Positions 1 to 10,672 of a stretch of DNA of 64,000 nt are shown one piece after another (the stretch's first letter is position 1; the number at the start of each line of letters is the position of its first letter). The translations under genes and the position numbers were made by a program. The DNA comes from Sycon ciliatum. Its lineage: Eukaryota > Porifera > Calcarea > Leucosolenida > Sycettidae. The stretch covers positions 46,492,304-46,556,303 of the forward strand of contig NC_088645.1 in assembly GCF_964019385.1 (NCBI RefSeq), written 5' to 3'. The notes under the pieces are model-generated. The model did not search any database. It was not told the origin of the DNA and saw only the letters and a list, made by a program, of their open reading frames with translations.

Positions 1-94
1 AATATTCCGAAGAAATTTCTCAAAAAGCTCAAACCAAATTTGATTTATTCGAAAATGTCTCAGTACTCTGTCAGTTTTTTTCTCTGTCAGTTTT

Positions 95-222
95 GTGCCT
101 AGTTATTGCACTTTCTGACTGTATTATAGCATCCAGTTACAGTGATGGAGAGTTACTCTTAACTCGTATCCATAATGTCCTTTTCCTTTCTACATTTAAT
201 TATGGCTCAACATCCGACTTCT
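95..222. repeat. Partial copy of an inverted-repeat (MITE-like) family
   Basis: This stretch matches one arm of the hairpin repeat seen complete at 33393-33650, again split at 57557-57675 / 60832-60935, and in short form at 49235-49400. Shared landmarks are a GTGCCTAGTTATTGCAC-like block and the run ending in GTATCCATAATGTCC. Only the right arm is present; the left arm would lie before the window or is lost. No coding capacity is seen. Confidence 0.7.
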
Positions 223-1717
223 TTTACAGATTTGGTATTATGGAACGTTTGGAAACCCCTCGATAAGCGAAAGCTTTTGGGGAATCTAAAAATTACAAAT
301 AAGTGTCCGCCACACTACTTCCGGGGCACCTCTGTTTGTGGCGCCCATACTCGTACTCTTCCTCAAGAACGTTTCGTGTGCAGGGTGCAAACTCACGAAT
401 ACTTGTATCAGGGGGAAAACTCTACAGCCTCAGCCACGCAACGTGTCCTTTTTCTTCAAGATGTCAAGTCTCACAACATCCTATTATACATACATAGAAC
501 ACTGCGGCAAGATTTCGTTGACGATAGGGTAGTGCTTTCAGTGTTAGCAAGTGGATATAGTGTTGCATCGGCACCGTAAGGCACACACGGCCCGTTCCAA
601 ACAATAAACAAAGATAAATGAAAAAAACAGGGGACGAAGGAACAGCAGAGGAAGCATCTAACATGTACCCAATACAGTACGTACCAGCAGCGTCGAAGTT
701 CTCATGATGACGGCTGGCCTGGTTGCTAACAGCCGCTGAAGCGTTCCGAGCAATCCACGTAGATTGTTGCTATTCGCGCAGCCAGACAGTATTATTGCGC
801 CAGTGAATGTCTATCCAGAATGCTCCATACCATTGTAGGAATAAACTAAACAGACCTGCAGCTATTCTCTAGATCTCCAGCCTTCTTCAGCGCCGAAAGA
901 AGTCAACGCAGGTTCTCATAGGGCACCTGACGACGTGAGCCCCATCGCACCATCGATCAAGCCATGGTGTAGTTCGTACATCCCGCTGAACAGCATAGCA
1001 GTGCATTCATGTCTACACAGTAAGCATGCAGCCCATCAAGAGGGATCATGTTTGTCTGTGGTGACCCGAAAGAGGATCATATGGCTGATCGAAAACCTTT
1101 ATGGTATCCAAATGCGCGTTGCGGGTCTGGGGCGTCTTCCGAAGTGTCCGGAGTGAGCCCTTTTGGTGCCTTTTTTGCACTTAACCCTTTTTGCCCAGCA
1201 CCGGCGCAACCCGTCGTAAAGCCTAGTTCATATTCGACGGAACGCTGACGGTACGGGACGTAAGGGCCTGTCGGGAAGGCTAGGCTGGGGTGAGCTGTAA
1301 AATCGTGTACGATTCGTAGAGTCTACGACATACAGTACTGCAGTCTTTGCGTCGTTCAACAGCGAACGGCGTCAGTCATAAGGCACGGTCCGTGACAGGG
1401 TAACTTTTGGACCTATTTTCTTGTTTTGGAACTTCTTTTCAATTATTTCTTCTTGGATTAAGCGGAATCAAGTTCACAATACCAGTTTTTCATGAATAAT
1501 CAAAAAAGTAGCTTCGAAAGGTGTGCCATTCAAATAATAGCTCCCGGAAACGATAAAACAGTTCGTCTGTCACGCTCCTGATCTATCCCTAAATACCATA
1601 AATTACATCAGACCTTATCTTGCTAAAATTCAAGTCAAATCGTGTTAGCCATTCTGCGAGTTATCATGGGAAGCACAGGGTTCGAAATGCTAAAGATTTC
1701 TTCAAAAAAAATCCAAG
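223..1717. other. No recognisable gene; probably includes the 5' UTR of LINE A
   Basis: Open frames here are short, overlap one another and resemble no family I know. The last few hundred bases directly precede the LINE ORF1 start and probably hold its 5' UTR and internal promoter. The 5' end of the element cannot be fixed because no target duplication was found. Confidence 0.4.
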
Positions 1718-2761
1718 ATGTCGCGAGTAGTTCGGAATTTACTTAGTCGTGTTACCTCCCCTCCTCACGCTGGTCGTGGGGAAGGTAACACTCCAGAGCT
1801 TTTAGAGGATCCCGACATTGTGCCACCTACACCAGTGAGGAAAGTCGGAGAAAAATCCAAGGTGCAGGATCGGTCCGACAGCCCCACCGAAATTCCGGCC
1901 CCCAAGCGCCAGACAACTGGAAACCTACCATCGCCTTCGACCCCGTCTCTACCCGCATCCGGAGAACTCAATATGGACATGGTGAGCCTAATAAATGGCC
2001 TGAGGTCGGACCTGCGTTCCGACCTCAGTAATGTTGTGGCAGACGGACTGGCGCCAGTCCATGAGAATTTGCAAAACATGACAAATTTGTTGCGAAAGCA
2101 GGCCCGTGACATAGACATACTCATGAAGAGAGTGGACAGCCTGGAACGGGAGAACACTGGCCTACGCAGAGAGGTCAGCGAGTGGCGCCAAGACGGTGGT
2201 AAACCAGCCATTCTTGACAGGATGTCCCGATTGGAGGTACACATGCGGAACCAGCCTCACAACGAAACCGAACCCGGCCTGAACCGAGAGACCGTGAATG
2301 GCACTACTCAAGATCTGGTCGAGGAACTCCTGAACCAGAAGGGAAGGGAAAACAACGTACTATTGCACGGCGTGGCGGAATGTCAGGGAGAGGACCTCCC
2401 CTCACTCGCACGAACCCTTGTCCCGTCAAACACACTGATCCAAGAGGTGCTACGTATTGGAAGGCCAAGAGAGGACACAAACGTACGCCCCAGACCGGTC
2501 CTCATTAAAACAAACAAATCTGGAAAAGCCTCTCTCCTAAGAAATAAAATGACGCTCCGCCACAATGGTCAACCGGTTTACGTTAGCCACGACCTAACTC
2601 CCTCTCAGCAGGCACGAAGGAGACAGGTACTTCCCACATTTAAACAATTGCGAGGGCTTGGCACTGCTTGTTCCCTTCCCTACGACAAAATATTGGTACA
2701 AGGGAAACCACTGGATGACGCTGAATTGGCGAGGTTACTTCAGGACAAGCCTGCACAATGA
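1718..2761 (+). CDS. LINE A ORF1 protein (coiled coil plus RNA-binding C-terminal domain)
   Basis: 347 residues. Such proteins trimerise and coat the element RNA in the retrotransposition particle. The N-terminus (MSRVVRNLLSRVTSPPHAGR) is shared in pattern with LINE B ORF1, supporting this ATG. Residues 1-85 are Pro/Ser-rich and probably disordered. Residues about 85-175 form a coiled coil with heptad leucines (INGLRSDLRSDL, DSLERENTGLRREV). Residues about 205-340 resemble the L1-type ORF1 RRM/C-terminal region (ENNVLLHGV; RPRPVLIK; YVSHDLTPSQQARRR). No CCHC knuckle is seen. It ends in TGA (2759-2761), after which the same frame stays open into ORF2. Family-level assignment is by pattern, not by search. 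Confidence 0.85.
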   Translation: MSRVVRNLLSRVTSPPHAGRGEGNTPELLEDPDIVPPTPVRKVGEKSKVQDRSDSPTEIPAPKRQTTGNLPSPSTPSLPASGELNMDMVSLINGLRSDLRSDLSNVVADGLAPVHENLQNMTNLLRKQARDIDILMKRVDSLERENTGLRREVSEWRQDGGKPAILDRMSRLEVHMRNQPHNETEPGLNRETVNGTTQDLVEELLNQKGRENNVLLHGVAECQGEDLPSLARTLVPSNTLIQEVLRIGRPREDTNVRPRPVLIKTNKSGKASLLRNKMTLRHNGQPVYVSHDLTPSQQARRRQVLPTFKQLRGLGTACSLPYDKILVQGKPLDDAELARLLQDKPAQ

Positions 2762-5761
2762 CGAGTCCCCGCACAACAGAATACTATTGTCACCAACGCA
2801 TGCAGCACTCCCCAGAGCATCTCTACCTCTACGCCACAGATAAGTATCACTCATTCAAATGCATGCAATACATTATTACTCTTTAATCTTACTATAGCAC
2901 ATATTAATATCTGCAGCCTATTGAATAAGCTTAGGGACATTCACTATCTTCTGCACAAACACAACATTGATATCCTTGCTGTTACGGAGACATGGCTGAC
3001 AGCCACCTCGACAAACAGTGCCATCTTTCTACCAGGCTACGACGTCCACAGATTTGACAGGACAAGCAAAAAAGGAGGCGGCGTTTGCTTGTACATCAGA
3101 AATAAGTTTAAGTACCGTCAACTAAGTACAATATTTGACATTGAAACTGCAGCAATTCACCTGCGGTTGGATGGAAATCCACTGAATATCATCTGTACAT
3201 ATCGACCACCCTCAACACCAGTGTCGTTTTGGCAACAACTCACCAACACTGTTGATGACATCGCAGCACAGACACCAAAATCGTCCCACACCATTGTTCT
3301 TGGTGACTTCAATGTGAACATACGAGACACTCAGCATCCTCACCACAAGCACCTGCAGACATTCTGCCACACAACCAGTCTCCATAACATAGTGATATCG
3401 CCGACTAGACTTCCTACTGAATCCATCTTAGATCTAGTACTAGTACCCAAGACATTCGACAACACCCACCTATCTCAGGCCACACAAGGTAGACACTTCA
3501 CCGTGAACAGCTGCACAGTCGAGCCATGCGATGCATCGGACCACCAGCTTGTCCTAGTTGACATGACAGTAACCCTACGTTCCCTCCCAAAGGAGCAGTG
3601 GGTCCAGACAAGAAAGCCGCCCATTAGATCGATTGATATGAGTACCTTTAGAGACCAACTGGCATCCGCATTGCTCGACACATCCACTGACACCACAACT
3701 ACTACATGCCAACGAATTCAACTATTCCAACACAACGTATCTGAGGTCCTGGACAAGCACTGTCCAATGACAACCGTCAAACTACGTGGCAAATACAAAC
3801 CTGCCCCTTGGGTAGATGACGAGCTCCGGAAATTGTTGTTCAGGAGGAAGCGTTCGCACAGGAAAATGAGAAAGAACCCAGCTGACCCGCAACTAGTCCA
3901 GAACTTCCGGACACTGCGGCGGCAATGCAAACTTCTCACGCGTCGCAAGCAAGCCACATTCTTTCAGAACGAATTTATTTACAATAGGAAGAACCCCAGA
4001 GGCCAATGGAATGTTCTAAACACTCTGCTTGGTCGAATCAAGATCCACCGTGAACCAGGTGCAGAGGTCAAAGCCATCACAGCTACATTCTCCGAAATAG
4101 TATCACCGGGTTCGCCAACTACACCAACCGCTACAACGCACCCTACACTGCCACTAGGTCCGATACCTGAACACAACTTTTGCACTTTCGACCGCATCCC
4201 GACAAGCCTCGTAGAATTCTACCTAAAGCGGTTGGACTGCCGTAAAGCGTGCGGCCCCGACAACGTACCCGCAGCAATCTACAAGTCTGCAGCTGACGGG
4301 ATTGCCCCTGTTCTCGCTCCGCTATTTTCAGACTCACTACAATCTGGAACTTTCCCAACTCCGTACAAACAGGCTAACGTTCGGCCAATACATAAGCGAG
4401 GTGATCACAGCGATCCTACTAATTACAGGCCAATATCGCTCCTTCCGCAAATGTCAAAGCTGTTAGAACGCTGCGCCCTTGACCAGCTAATGGAATTCGT
4501 GCGTGACGCTCCACAAGCAAACCAAGCACTGCCGCCTGAACAGTTCGCCTACAGAAGACAACACTCCTGCGATGACTTGCTAGCCTTGGTGGCGAATGAC
4601 TGGCAGCAAAGTCTGGATGCCGGTAAATTTGTGGTGGCAGCGTTTCTTGATATGTCGAAAGCATTTGACACGGTCAATCACAACATGCTCCTGCAGGAGC
4701 TTTTTGAGATCGGCGTCGGAGATAGCGCCCTGCAATGGTTTGCGAGCTACCTACGAGGCAGACGGCAGCGAGTGGTAACACGTACGTCCAGAGGTGAACT
4801 GTACGAAGCTCACAGGGGAGTTCCTCAGGGATCCACCCTCGGACCTGTGCTCTTTAACCTATCTGTACGCAAATTGCCCTCGGCAGCATCTTCCAGCATG
4901 GTGCGCCAGTACGCTGACGATGTCGCCCTGTACCTAGCAGGCCGCAACCTACAACAAACTACCGAAGAACTGGCCCGAGATGTGTGTCGTATCAGGGACT
5001 TCCTCAGTGAACGAGGACTAATCCTGAATGCCAGCAAGACCCAGTTCATTGTGTTCCACTCCAGATCGAAAAAAGTATGCTCCTCCCTCCGACTAACCAT
5101 TGACAATGTCTCAATTCCACCAGCGACCACCGTCAAGTACCTTGGTATGACCTTTGACCAGCACCTGACATTCGCTGACCACATCAGTGCCCTTGAGCGA
5201 AAGGTAGGCGACAAGCTAGCTGTGTTTCGTAGAATCCGTGACCGTCTAACAATTGATGCAAAGAGAACCTTCTACTGCGCGTTCATACAGGCTCAATTGG
5301 AGTACGGTTCCAATGCTTTTTATCACAGTCTGCAGGCTGGGCAACAAGATCGCTTGACTTGCCTCAGCAACCGTGCAGTTAGAACTGTTTTTGGTTATCC
5401 AAGGTTCTGTGACATTTCTACTATTCTAGCCAGATACCACCTAGCTTCTATCTCCTTACGTTTGAGATTCAAATTGTTCGTACTTATTTACAGATCATTA
5501 CATAAGGTGTGCAGCCCGCTCTTAACAGACTGTTTTGTGACTAGAGTCAATGCCACACACACAGCGTCAATCACCCGCTCGCAGGTTACTCTGTCTCTTG
5601 CTCTTCCCCCGGCTAATAATCGCTATGGCTTGTACGCATTAAGCTTCTTAGGTGCAGATCGCTGGAATTCGCTCCCTGCTTCTGTTCGTATTTCCTCCAC
5701 GCTATCAGACTTCCGCTCATCTATACAAAAACATATAGGGTACCCCGTAAGAAGGCCTTAG
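2762..5761 (+). CDS. LINE A ORF2 protein: APE endonuclease and reverse transcriptase
   Basis: The enzyme nicks target DNA and reverse transcribes the element RNA from the nick. The homologous region begins at about 2897 (HINICSLLNKL). No ATG precedes it in this frame; TTG at 2921 is the first near-cognate codon, and the frame is open back to the ORF1 stop. Numbering from 2921, endonuclease motifs are TETWL (about 22), GDFNVN (127) and SDHQLV (205). RT motifs are YRPISLLP (about 505), AFLDMSKAFDT (572), GVPQGSTLGP (631) and YADD (663). The C-terminus ends GYPVRRP, a pattern also in LINE B and the 30.2-kb fragment. All catalytic motifs are intact and there is no internal stop, so it could be active. 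Translation probably depends on readthrough or re-initiation at the ORF1 stop. Confidence 0.92.
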   Translation, partial: RVPAQQNTIVTNACSTPQSISTSTPQISITHSNACNTLLLFNLTIAHINICSLLNKLRDIHYLLHKHNIDILAVTETWLTATSTNSAIFLPGYDVHRFDRTSKKGGGVCLYIRNKFKYRQLSTIFDIETAAIHLRLDGNPLNIICTYRPPSTPVSFWQQLTNTVDDIAAQTPKSSHTIVLGDFNVNIRDTQHPHHKHLQTFCHTTSLHNIVISPTRLPTESILDLVLVPKTFDNTHLSQATQGRHFTVNSCTVEPCDASDHQLVLVDMTVTLRSLPKEQWVQTRKPPIRSIDMSTFRDQLASALLDTSTDTTTTTCQRIQLFQHNVSEVLDKHCPMTTVKLRGKYKPAPWVDDELRKLLFRRKRSHRKMRKNPADPQLVQNFRTLRRQCKLLTRRKQATFFQNEFIYNRKNPRGQWNVLNTLLGRIKIHREPGAEVKAITATFSEIVSPGSPTTPTATTHPTLPLGPIPEHNFCTFDRIPTSLVEFYLKRLDCRKACGPDNVPAAIYKSAADGIAPVLAPLFSDSLQSGTFPTPYKQANVRPIHKRGDHSDPTNYRPISLLPQMSKLLERCALDQLMEFVRDAPQANQALPPEQFAYRRQHSCDDLLALVANDWQQSLDAGKFVVAAFLDMSKAFDTVNHNMLLQELFEIGVGDSALQWFASYLRGRRQRVVTRTSRGELYEAHRGVPQGSTLGPVLFNLSVRKLPSAASSSMVRQYADDVALYLAGRNLQQTTEELARDVCRIRDFLSERGLILNASKTQFIVFHSRSKKVCSSLRLTIDNVSIPPATTVKYLGMTFDQHLTFADHISALERKVGDKLAVFRRIRDRLTIDAKRTFYCAFIQAQLEYGSNAFYHSLQAGQQDRLTCLSNRAVRTVFGYPRFCDISTILARYHLASISLRLRFKLFVLIYRSLHKVCSPLLTDCFVTRVNATHTASITRSQVTLSLALPPANNRYGLYALSFLGADRWNSLPASVRISSTLSDFRSSIQKHIGYPVRRP

Positions 5762-5969
5762 GCCTGTGGGAATGCCCTATTAAAAATTTAATAAATAATA
5801 ATAATAATAATTTCCAAGTACGAATCGGGAGTAGTCGGCGCACGACGCCGTCTCCTGTTCACATTCAAAATGCAGCTGTTTTGTACGCTTGCGTCCCCAT
5901 GTACACCCGTCTATGGTATGAAAAGTTGGATCGATCCAACTCTTCCCGTCGCTTCCCGATCAGTACGAC

Positions 5970-6273
5970 CAAGAGTAGATAAACAAGAGTGTGCAACTCG
6001 CGGATTGGTTGGCCCACGGCGGAATTTTTTGTTGACGTAATCTTTTCGACGACGCACGCGCTGCGAGCCTTTTGGAGAGGTTTCCCTCGTGCACTTGGCC
6101 GGGCTTTACACTACAAGGTGTGTGCCCAGCACGTGCTCTCACACTGCTCTGCGGCAAAGTCCGCGTTTCTCTGAAAAAAGGTGACGTCAACAAAAAATTA
6201 CGCCGTGGACGGGGGTATCTGCAGATTGTGCAGGAGAGATCCGGAGTTGCACACTCTTGTTTATCTACTCTTG
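5970..6273. mobile_element. MITE-like hairpin element, 304 bp, 7-bp target duplication
   Basis: Terminal inverted repeats of about 30 bp start CAAGAGTAGATAAACAAGAG and read inward from both ends. The element is bracketed by GTACGAC at 5963-5969 and 6274-6280, a perfect 7-bp direct repeat. A second inner inverted pair (TTGTTGACGT / ACGTCAACAA) lies around 6020-6200. No transposase is encoded. The 7-bp duplication does not by itself identify the superfamily. Confidence 0.75.
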
Positions 6274-6280
6274 GTACGAC

Positions 6281-7025
6281 AGTACGGTTGCGTTCCCGTT
6301 CCTGGCCTGGTGTTCACATTGCCTCGACCAAATATGCTTGCGCATAATTCCGCATATTTTGTGAGACAGTTCATATATGGCATATTGAGCGACAAAGGGA
6401 ATATTGGAATGAAGCCAGCATATAATTCAAATATTCTGAAGAAAATGAGGACAAAACATTCATATTACGGACAAAATGCGTTCAGAAATGCCTTTTATGG
6501 ATGAATTTGGAATGGTTGAGGCGTTTGCTACATTTACCCATAGATGAACACTATCGCTACGGACATTTCCATACTTACTTAGGGATTTCCATACTTACTT
6601 AGGAGACTCCCTTCGATAGGCATCTATTTGCCTGTGGAGGATCCGTGAAATAAAAATCAATCAATCAATCAATCAATAAAAAATAAAAAAAACACCTCAG
6701 CCATACTATTCCGCGTGTGTTTTGATTTGTACCATAAATATGATAGCCGTAAAGCCAATGAATATTCCAAGGTTGTAATTTTACTGAAATGATCTACACT
6801 TTCTGCTTATGTCGAGCATATTTTGGCATATGTTGGCATATCTTTTTGCATATCTTGCTAAGCCTTTGGCATATTATGGACGTTTTCCCTGATATGCGAC
6901 GAGCATAATATGCTCTTTTTTTTAGAATTTTTCGTCGAGGCCTACCTTGGACACCGTCAGACTGTCCCGTCGCTTCCCGTGGATCCTTACGTCGCGTCCC
7001 CTCGCGCCCTGTCGAATGTGAACTA
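6281..7025. other. AT-rich spacer without a recognised gene
   Basis: The stretch is AT-rich with many short GCATATT/AATATGC-like words and a small run of CAAT repeats near 6658-6676. The open frames look like chance. The phrase GTCGCTTCCCG recurs at 5948 and 6968, hinting that an older element was split here, but no ends can be defined. Confidence 0.4.
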
Positions 7026-7871
7026 GGCTTTAAAGGGGAAGTGCATCGATTTTTCAAGTAGGGCTCAGATGAAAGACAATTTCATATCGGTTCCGATGGT
7101 ATATCTCTTGCCTCCGTACGATATTGCAAACTTGCCATATGGCCGATTTTCTGATTGCGATTCCATGGCGACTACAGGTGATGACGCACATTCTGCTTAG
7201 CTCCGTGAGAGAGAAGGTCGATCACTGCAGAATTGTGTCATTTTCAGTTGTCTTATTGTATTCACGAAGTGAAAAAAGTGCTGTGTTCAATGCTGCCATG
7301 GGCTAATATACGAAAAAATGCATTTTCCGGGGAAACAAATCAGTAATAATGGTTCGTTTTTTAGCCCTGGGCCTATATTCGAATTTTGAAGGCAGCTGGC
7401 ACGCGAAAAGTACAAGTCCGTGCGCGGTTGTCCGCCTACTGTAGGTACCGGTACTGGTAATGTAGTCTGCACTGACATGCTGTATTACGGTGTTTGGGTC
7501 TGTTTATTAGCCCATGGGCCTATAAACGGAGGTGGGCCTATATCCGGATATAGGCCCATGGGCTTATATGCGCGGAACTCCGGTAAGCAGAATGTGCGTC
7601 ATCACCTGTAGTCGCCATGGAAACGCAATCAGAAAATCGGCGATATGGCAAGTTTGCAATATCGTACGGAGCCTAGTAACGGAGGCGAGAGATATACCGT
7701 CGGAACCGATATGAAATTGTCTTTCATCTGAGCCCTACTTGAAAAATCGATGCACTCGTGTCGTCAGGTTGAGCATCTATCCGTTTTTGTTTCGCTCTGT
7801 AAAGAGCACTTAGGGTTCCCTGTAACAAGACGGCAACGTCTGTAGGGCCTTCCCTATCAAAATAATAAATT

Positions 7872-7905
<34 letters not shown>

Positions 7906-7915
7906 CCTTTAAGCC
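7026..7915. mobile_element. Foldback element with arms of about 180 bp
   Basis: The left arm (about 7026-7208) and right arm (about 7566-7754, continuing 7904-7915) are inverted copies; both ends read GGCTTTAAAGGGGAAGTGC or its near-complement. The loop region (7209-7565) contains a perfect 26-bp palindrome at 7533-7558 centred on TCCGGA. The right arm is interrupted by a retroposed fragment with a CTA-repeat tail (7755-7903). No coding region is recognised. Confidence 0.75.
7755..7903 (+). mobile_element. LINE or SINE 3' fragment with (CTA)n tail
   Basis: Inserted in the right arm of the foldback element: the flanks join to restore the arm sequence found on the left. It ends in AATAATAAATT followed by about ten CTA units, the tail type seen in L2-like LINEs. 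Only a 3' end of about 110 bp is present, without coding sequence, so the parent family cannot be named. Confidence 0.65.
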
Positions 7916-8305
7916 AAAGAGAGAAGTTACAGGCGCGCTTGCACGTACAGAACTATAATAGACCACGTGACAATGGCATAAGGAACACCCATGTAAACAC
8001 TAGACATAGTTAGCATTTTACCGTTCACGCTATTTTCGACGGTCGGCGGTCGGCGTGTAGAGGGCGAGTCTACTGTTTTTGATGTGTTTTCTAGACACGG
8101 TTAGCAGTTCGGCTTCTGAGTCCTGACTCCTGACGCAACGCTAACGATAGACGTGTGAGGTAACCATGGTAACCCTAGTTGGAATCTTACCGTTTCGTTC
8201 TCCCGCTAAAAGAGCTTTCTGTCGTCGAAACGGTACCAAACCAACGGTATTTTGGGTGTTGGATACGAGTGCTGTTGGATCTAGCGCGTGAACTGATTTT
8301 TGAAC
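7916..8305 (+). other. Probable 5' UTR of LINE B
   Basis: GC-rich non-coding sequence directly upstream of the LINE B ORF1 start. It includes two adjacent TCGGCGG words (about 8042-8056) and a CCATGG-centred palindrome near 8165. It probably contains the LINE 5' UTR, but no 5' end can be set. Confidence 0.4.
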
Positions 8306-10537
8306 ATGTCAAAGACAGTTTTAAAGAGTTTTGTCGGTCGCATTACTTCTCCCACCCATGCTGGTCATGGTGGGAGACAGTCTCCAGACTTGTTACAAAG
8401 TACATGTATACGTAGCACTGACTCCACACCTAGGCTAGGGCAAAGGCCACAAAAAGGAAGCCCAAGAGCCCGAGCGAGAGCCTGTGCCCGAGCACTGAAA
8501 GTGATGACCGGCCCGTGTCAGGGACACGTAAAGCAGCCTGCAAGCCAGGCAGAGATGCTGCTAGCCAAGACCCAGGACCTAGTGACCACTGTACGTGCGC
8601 GTGCGAATCCCAGCACTGCAGCACTGCACATATCTACCCTACTACAGTCAGTGCTGGGAGACCTCAAACAAGAATTGAAACATGTCGTGAAACGCGAAAT
8701 GCAAACACTCGCGGACAGTCTCCTCGCGCCTATTGCGTCACGCATCAGTGATCTCGAGGACCACGCCCAGCACCAGCGCGAAGACATCAGCCGCATCAGC
8801 GCGGAAAACAAGAAGCTACGCAAGACACATCAGCCGCATCAGCAGATGGAGCAGATTGCCGCAAAAACGGACGCGACTGTAATTAATATTCGGTGACATG
8901 GAGAGGAAGCTTGGCGCCATCATGTCTGCTGGAGCCGACCGTGCGTCCAAATCGGGACCCCGTGGGACTGGTTTGGGTTCATGCAGCACTGCGCCCATAT
9001 GCCATAAATGGCAATGACATCCGTGACATGGTCGACGACAGTGAGCTGTTGTCGTCCCGAATTGTATTGCAAGGCCCGCCGACAGGCATGACCACTCGAG
9101 GTCGCAACCTTCCTCTAGGCCCTCCCCCTGGCCCACAGTGCTTCTGGCGCATGCCGACCGCTTCTAGCCAGCTGCCTACTCTGGAATGGCCTACCCGACT
9201 GTATGAAGTCCATAGTATCTGTCCGTGAATTCAAACGCATGCCACGCGTATTTTACTTCGGTTAAATTATTCTTTATTTCCACGATGGCCCATGGCCAAT
9301 AAGGAAGATAATATGATTCAAATCAAAATCAGTATAGCAAGTAAGGAAACCAACACATTGCAGGGGATGGGGTCACGATGGGGTACAGTGTGAGCTACTA
9401 CAGGAGCATATGGATGATAGAATGAGGCTAGACGCCATTGATTTAAACGCATGCTTGCTATTTGTTTCACGCAGGTCGGGGGGGGGGGGGGTAGTTGGTT
9501 GAAATTGTGAAGGGACAGGTTGATGGGTGAGTTGGTGTGTCGGTATGTGTGTGATGTTCTCAATGTGTATGTTCTCATGTGTCGTAGTGCATATGGCTGC
9601 TCTGTGATTGGTCGTGCAAGGTGAGGCTGTTGCAGGTGAAGGGGAGCGCGGATGTACTTGATGTTGTGGGCAAGAGTAACCTGTCGTAAGAGTTGCCGGG
9701 AGACTAATGTGGGGAGTTGGAGATGATGAAGAAGTGAGCTGTGATGGACTGGTGCAAAAAGGGGGATCCGCAGGCAGATACGGGCTGCTCTAAATGTAAT
9801 GGCTTTCGTAACCTGCTGATGAGGCTCGATAGAATCATGCTACGATGACCCGACTTGTAAATTTGAGATCCATTTTTTTCTGCTCGTCTTGACCCTGCCT
9901 CCCCTCATTGCTACTTCCATTTTCGTATTTTTATTTTCATTTATTTTTCTCTTCATTTCTGACTCTTCTTACTGGTTGTCATCGCTTCCATAATATTGGG
10001 CAGAACTGCCCGTTGCCTTGCGATGTAAAATAAATAAACAACAACAACAACAACAACAACAACGACATCGCGGATCAGAGCACCCGCGACAACAGTGTGA
10101 TACTTCGCGGCCTAAAGGAAGACTCGCGCGAAGACCTGGCCGCACTCCTTGCAGCACTTGTTCCCGACTTCAAACGGGACGACATTATCCAAGTTTCCCG
10201 ACTCCAAAGGAGAAAGCAGCGTGTGGCAGATTCCTCTGATTCCGCCAGTGCTAGAGCTAGCACTCAGCCACCAGGCCCACCACGCCCTGTACGAGCTGTC
10301 CTCACGGCAAGTGGGAAATCGCACCTGATGCGCAACAAAACGTGCGCAAAGATCACCGGGCAGCTGGTCTACGTTAATCACGATCTGACGCGCCAGCAGC
10401 AACAGAGGAGACGCCCGCTGGTGGCGAAGTTCAAGGCCCTGAGAGCTAAGGGACCCCCCCCCCTGCCTAAGGATGTCATCGTCATGAATGGCAAGCCTTT
10501 GACTGACGCAGACATCGAGGATATGCTCAATCAATAG
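8306..10537 (+). pseudogene. LINE B ORF1, interrupted by a retroposon
   Basis: The first part (8306-8896) starts MSKTVLKSFVGRITSPTHAG, aligned with the LINE A ORF1 start, and contains the coiled coil (LEDHAQHQREDISRISAENK). The frame then ends at a TGA. The RNA-binding C-terminal region resumes at about 10063-10537 (DNSVILRGL; YVNHDLTRQQQQRRRP; ends DMLNQ). Between them lies unrelated sequence ending in a CAA-repeat tail. The ORF1 stop here is TAG (10535-10537), again in the same frame as the start of ORF2 homology at 10673. Confidence 0.85.
9240..10062 (+). mobile_element. Retroposed insertion with (AAC)n tail inside LINE B ORF1
   Basis: The insertion ends at 10030-10062 in AAATAAATAAAC followed by AAC repeats, directly before ORF1 sequence resumes. 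The 3' boundary is clear; the 5' boundary is uncertain (9230-9250 is where ORF1-like sequence fades). It contains a G homopolymer at 9479-9492. I recognise no coding domain. A minus-strand AATAAAG signal near 9265-9285 may mean two fragments are joined here. Confidence 0.55.
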
Positions 10538-10672
10538 GAATCAGCCCGGGCAGTCCCTCCATCACACGCAATAAGAAACACCGCAGTGATACAACCACCC
10601 ACTGACACCAACGACAGAAAGCTAAGTATCACCAGTGCATGCATTTCTAAAAAAGATTCTCCTTAGTTAATT

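Larger units (their letters stand above)
1718..5812 (+). mobile_element. LINE A, CR1/L2-group retrotransposon with both ORFs open
   Basis: A non-LTR retrotransposon: ORF1 (1718-2761), ORF2 (open frame 2762-5761), a short 3' UTR and a microsatellite tail of AAT repeats at about 5790-5812. The microsatellite tail, rather than poly(A), and the domain order (coiled-coil ORF1; APE-type endonuclease plus reverse transcriptase in ORF2) fit the CR1/L2 group. A decayed relative (LINE B, 8306-13634) has the same architecture and a near-identical 3' end, and a third relative is present as a 3' fragment at 30025-30302. Both ORFs being open suggests a fairly young insertion. The 5' boundary is not determined. 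Confidence 0.9.

Noticed and set aside
175..579. 134-residue open frame near the window start
   Set aside because: It begins inside a MITE arm, has no recognisable domain and overlaps other equally long chance frames.
9810..9830. CTGATGAGG as a hammerhead core
   Set aside because: No GAAA at the right distance and no flanking helices.
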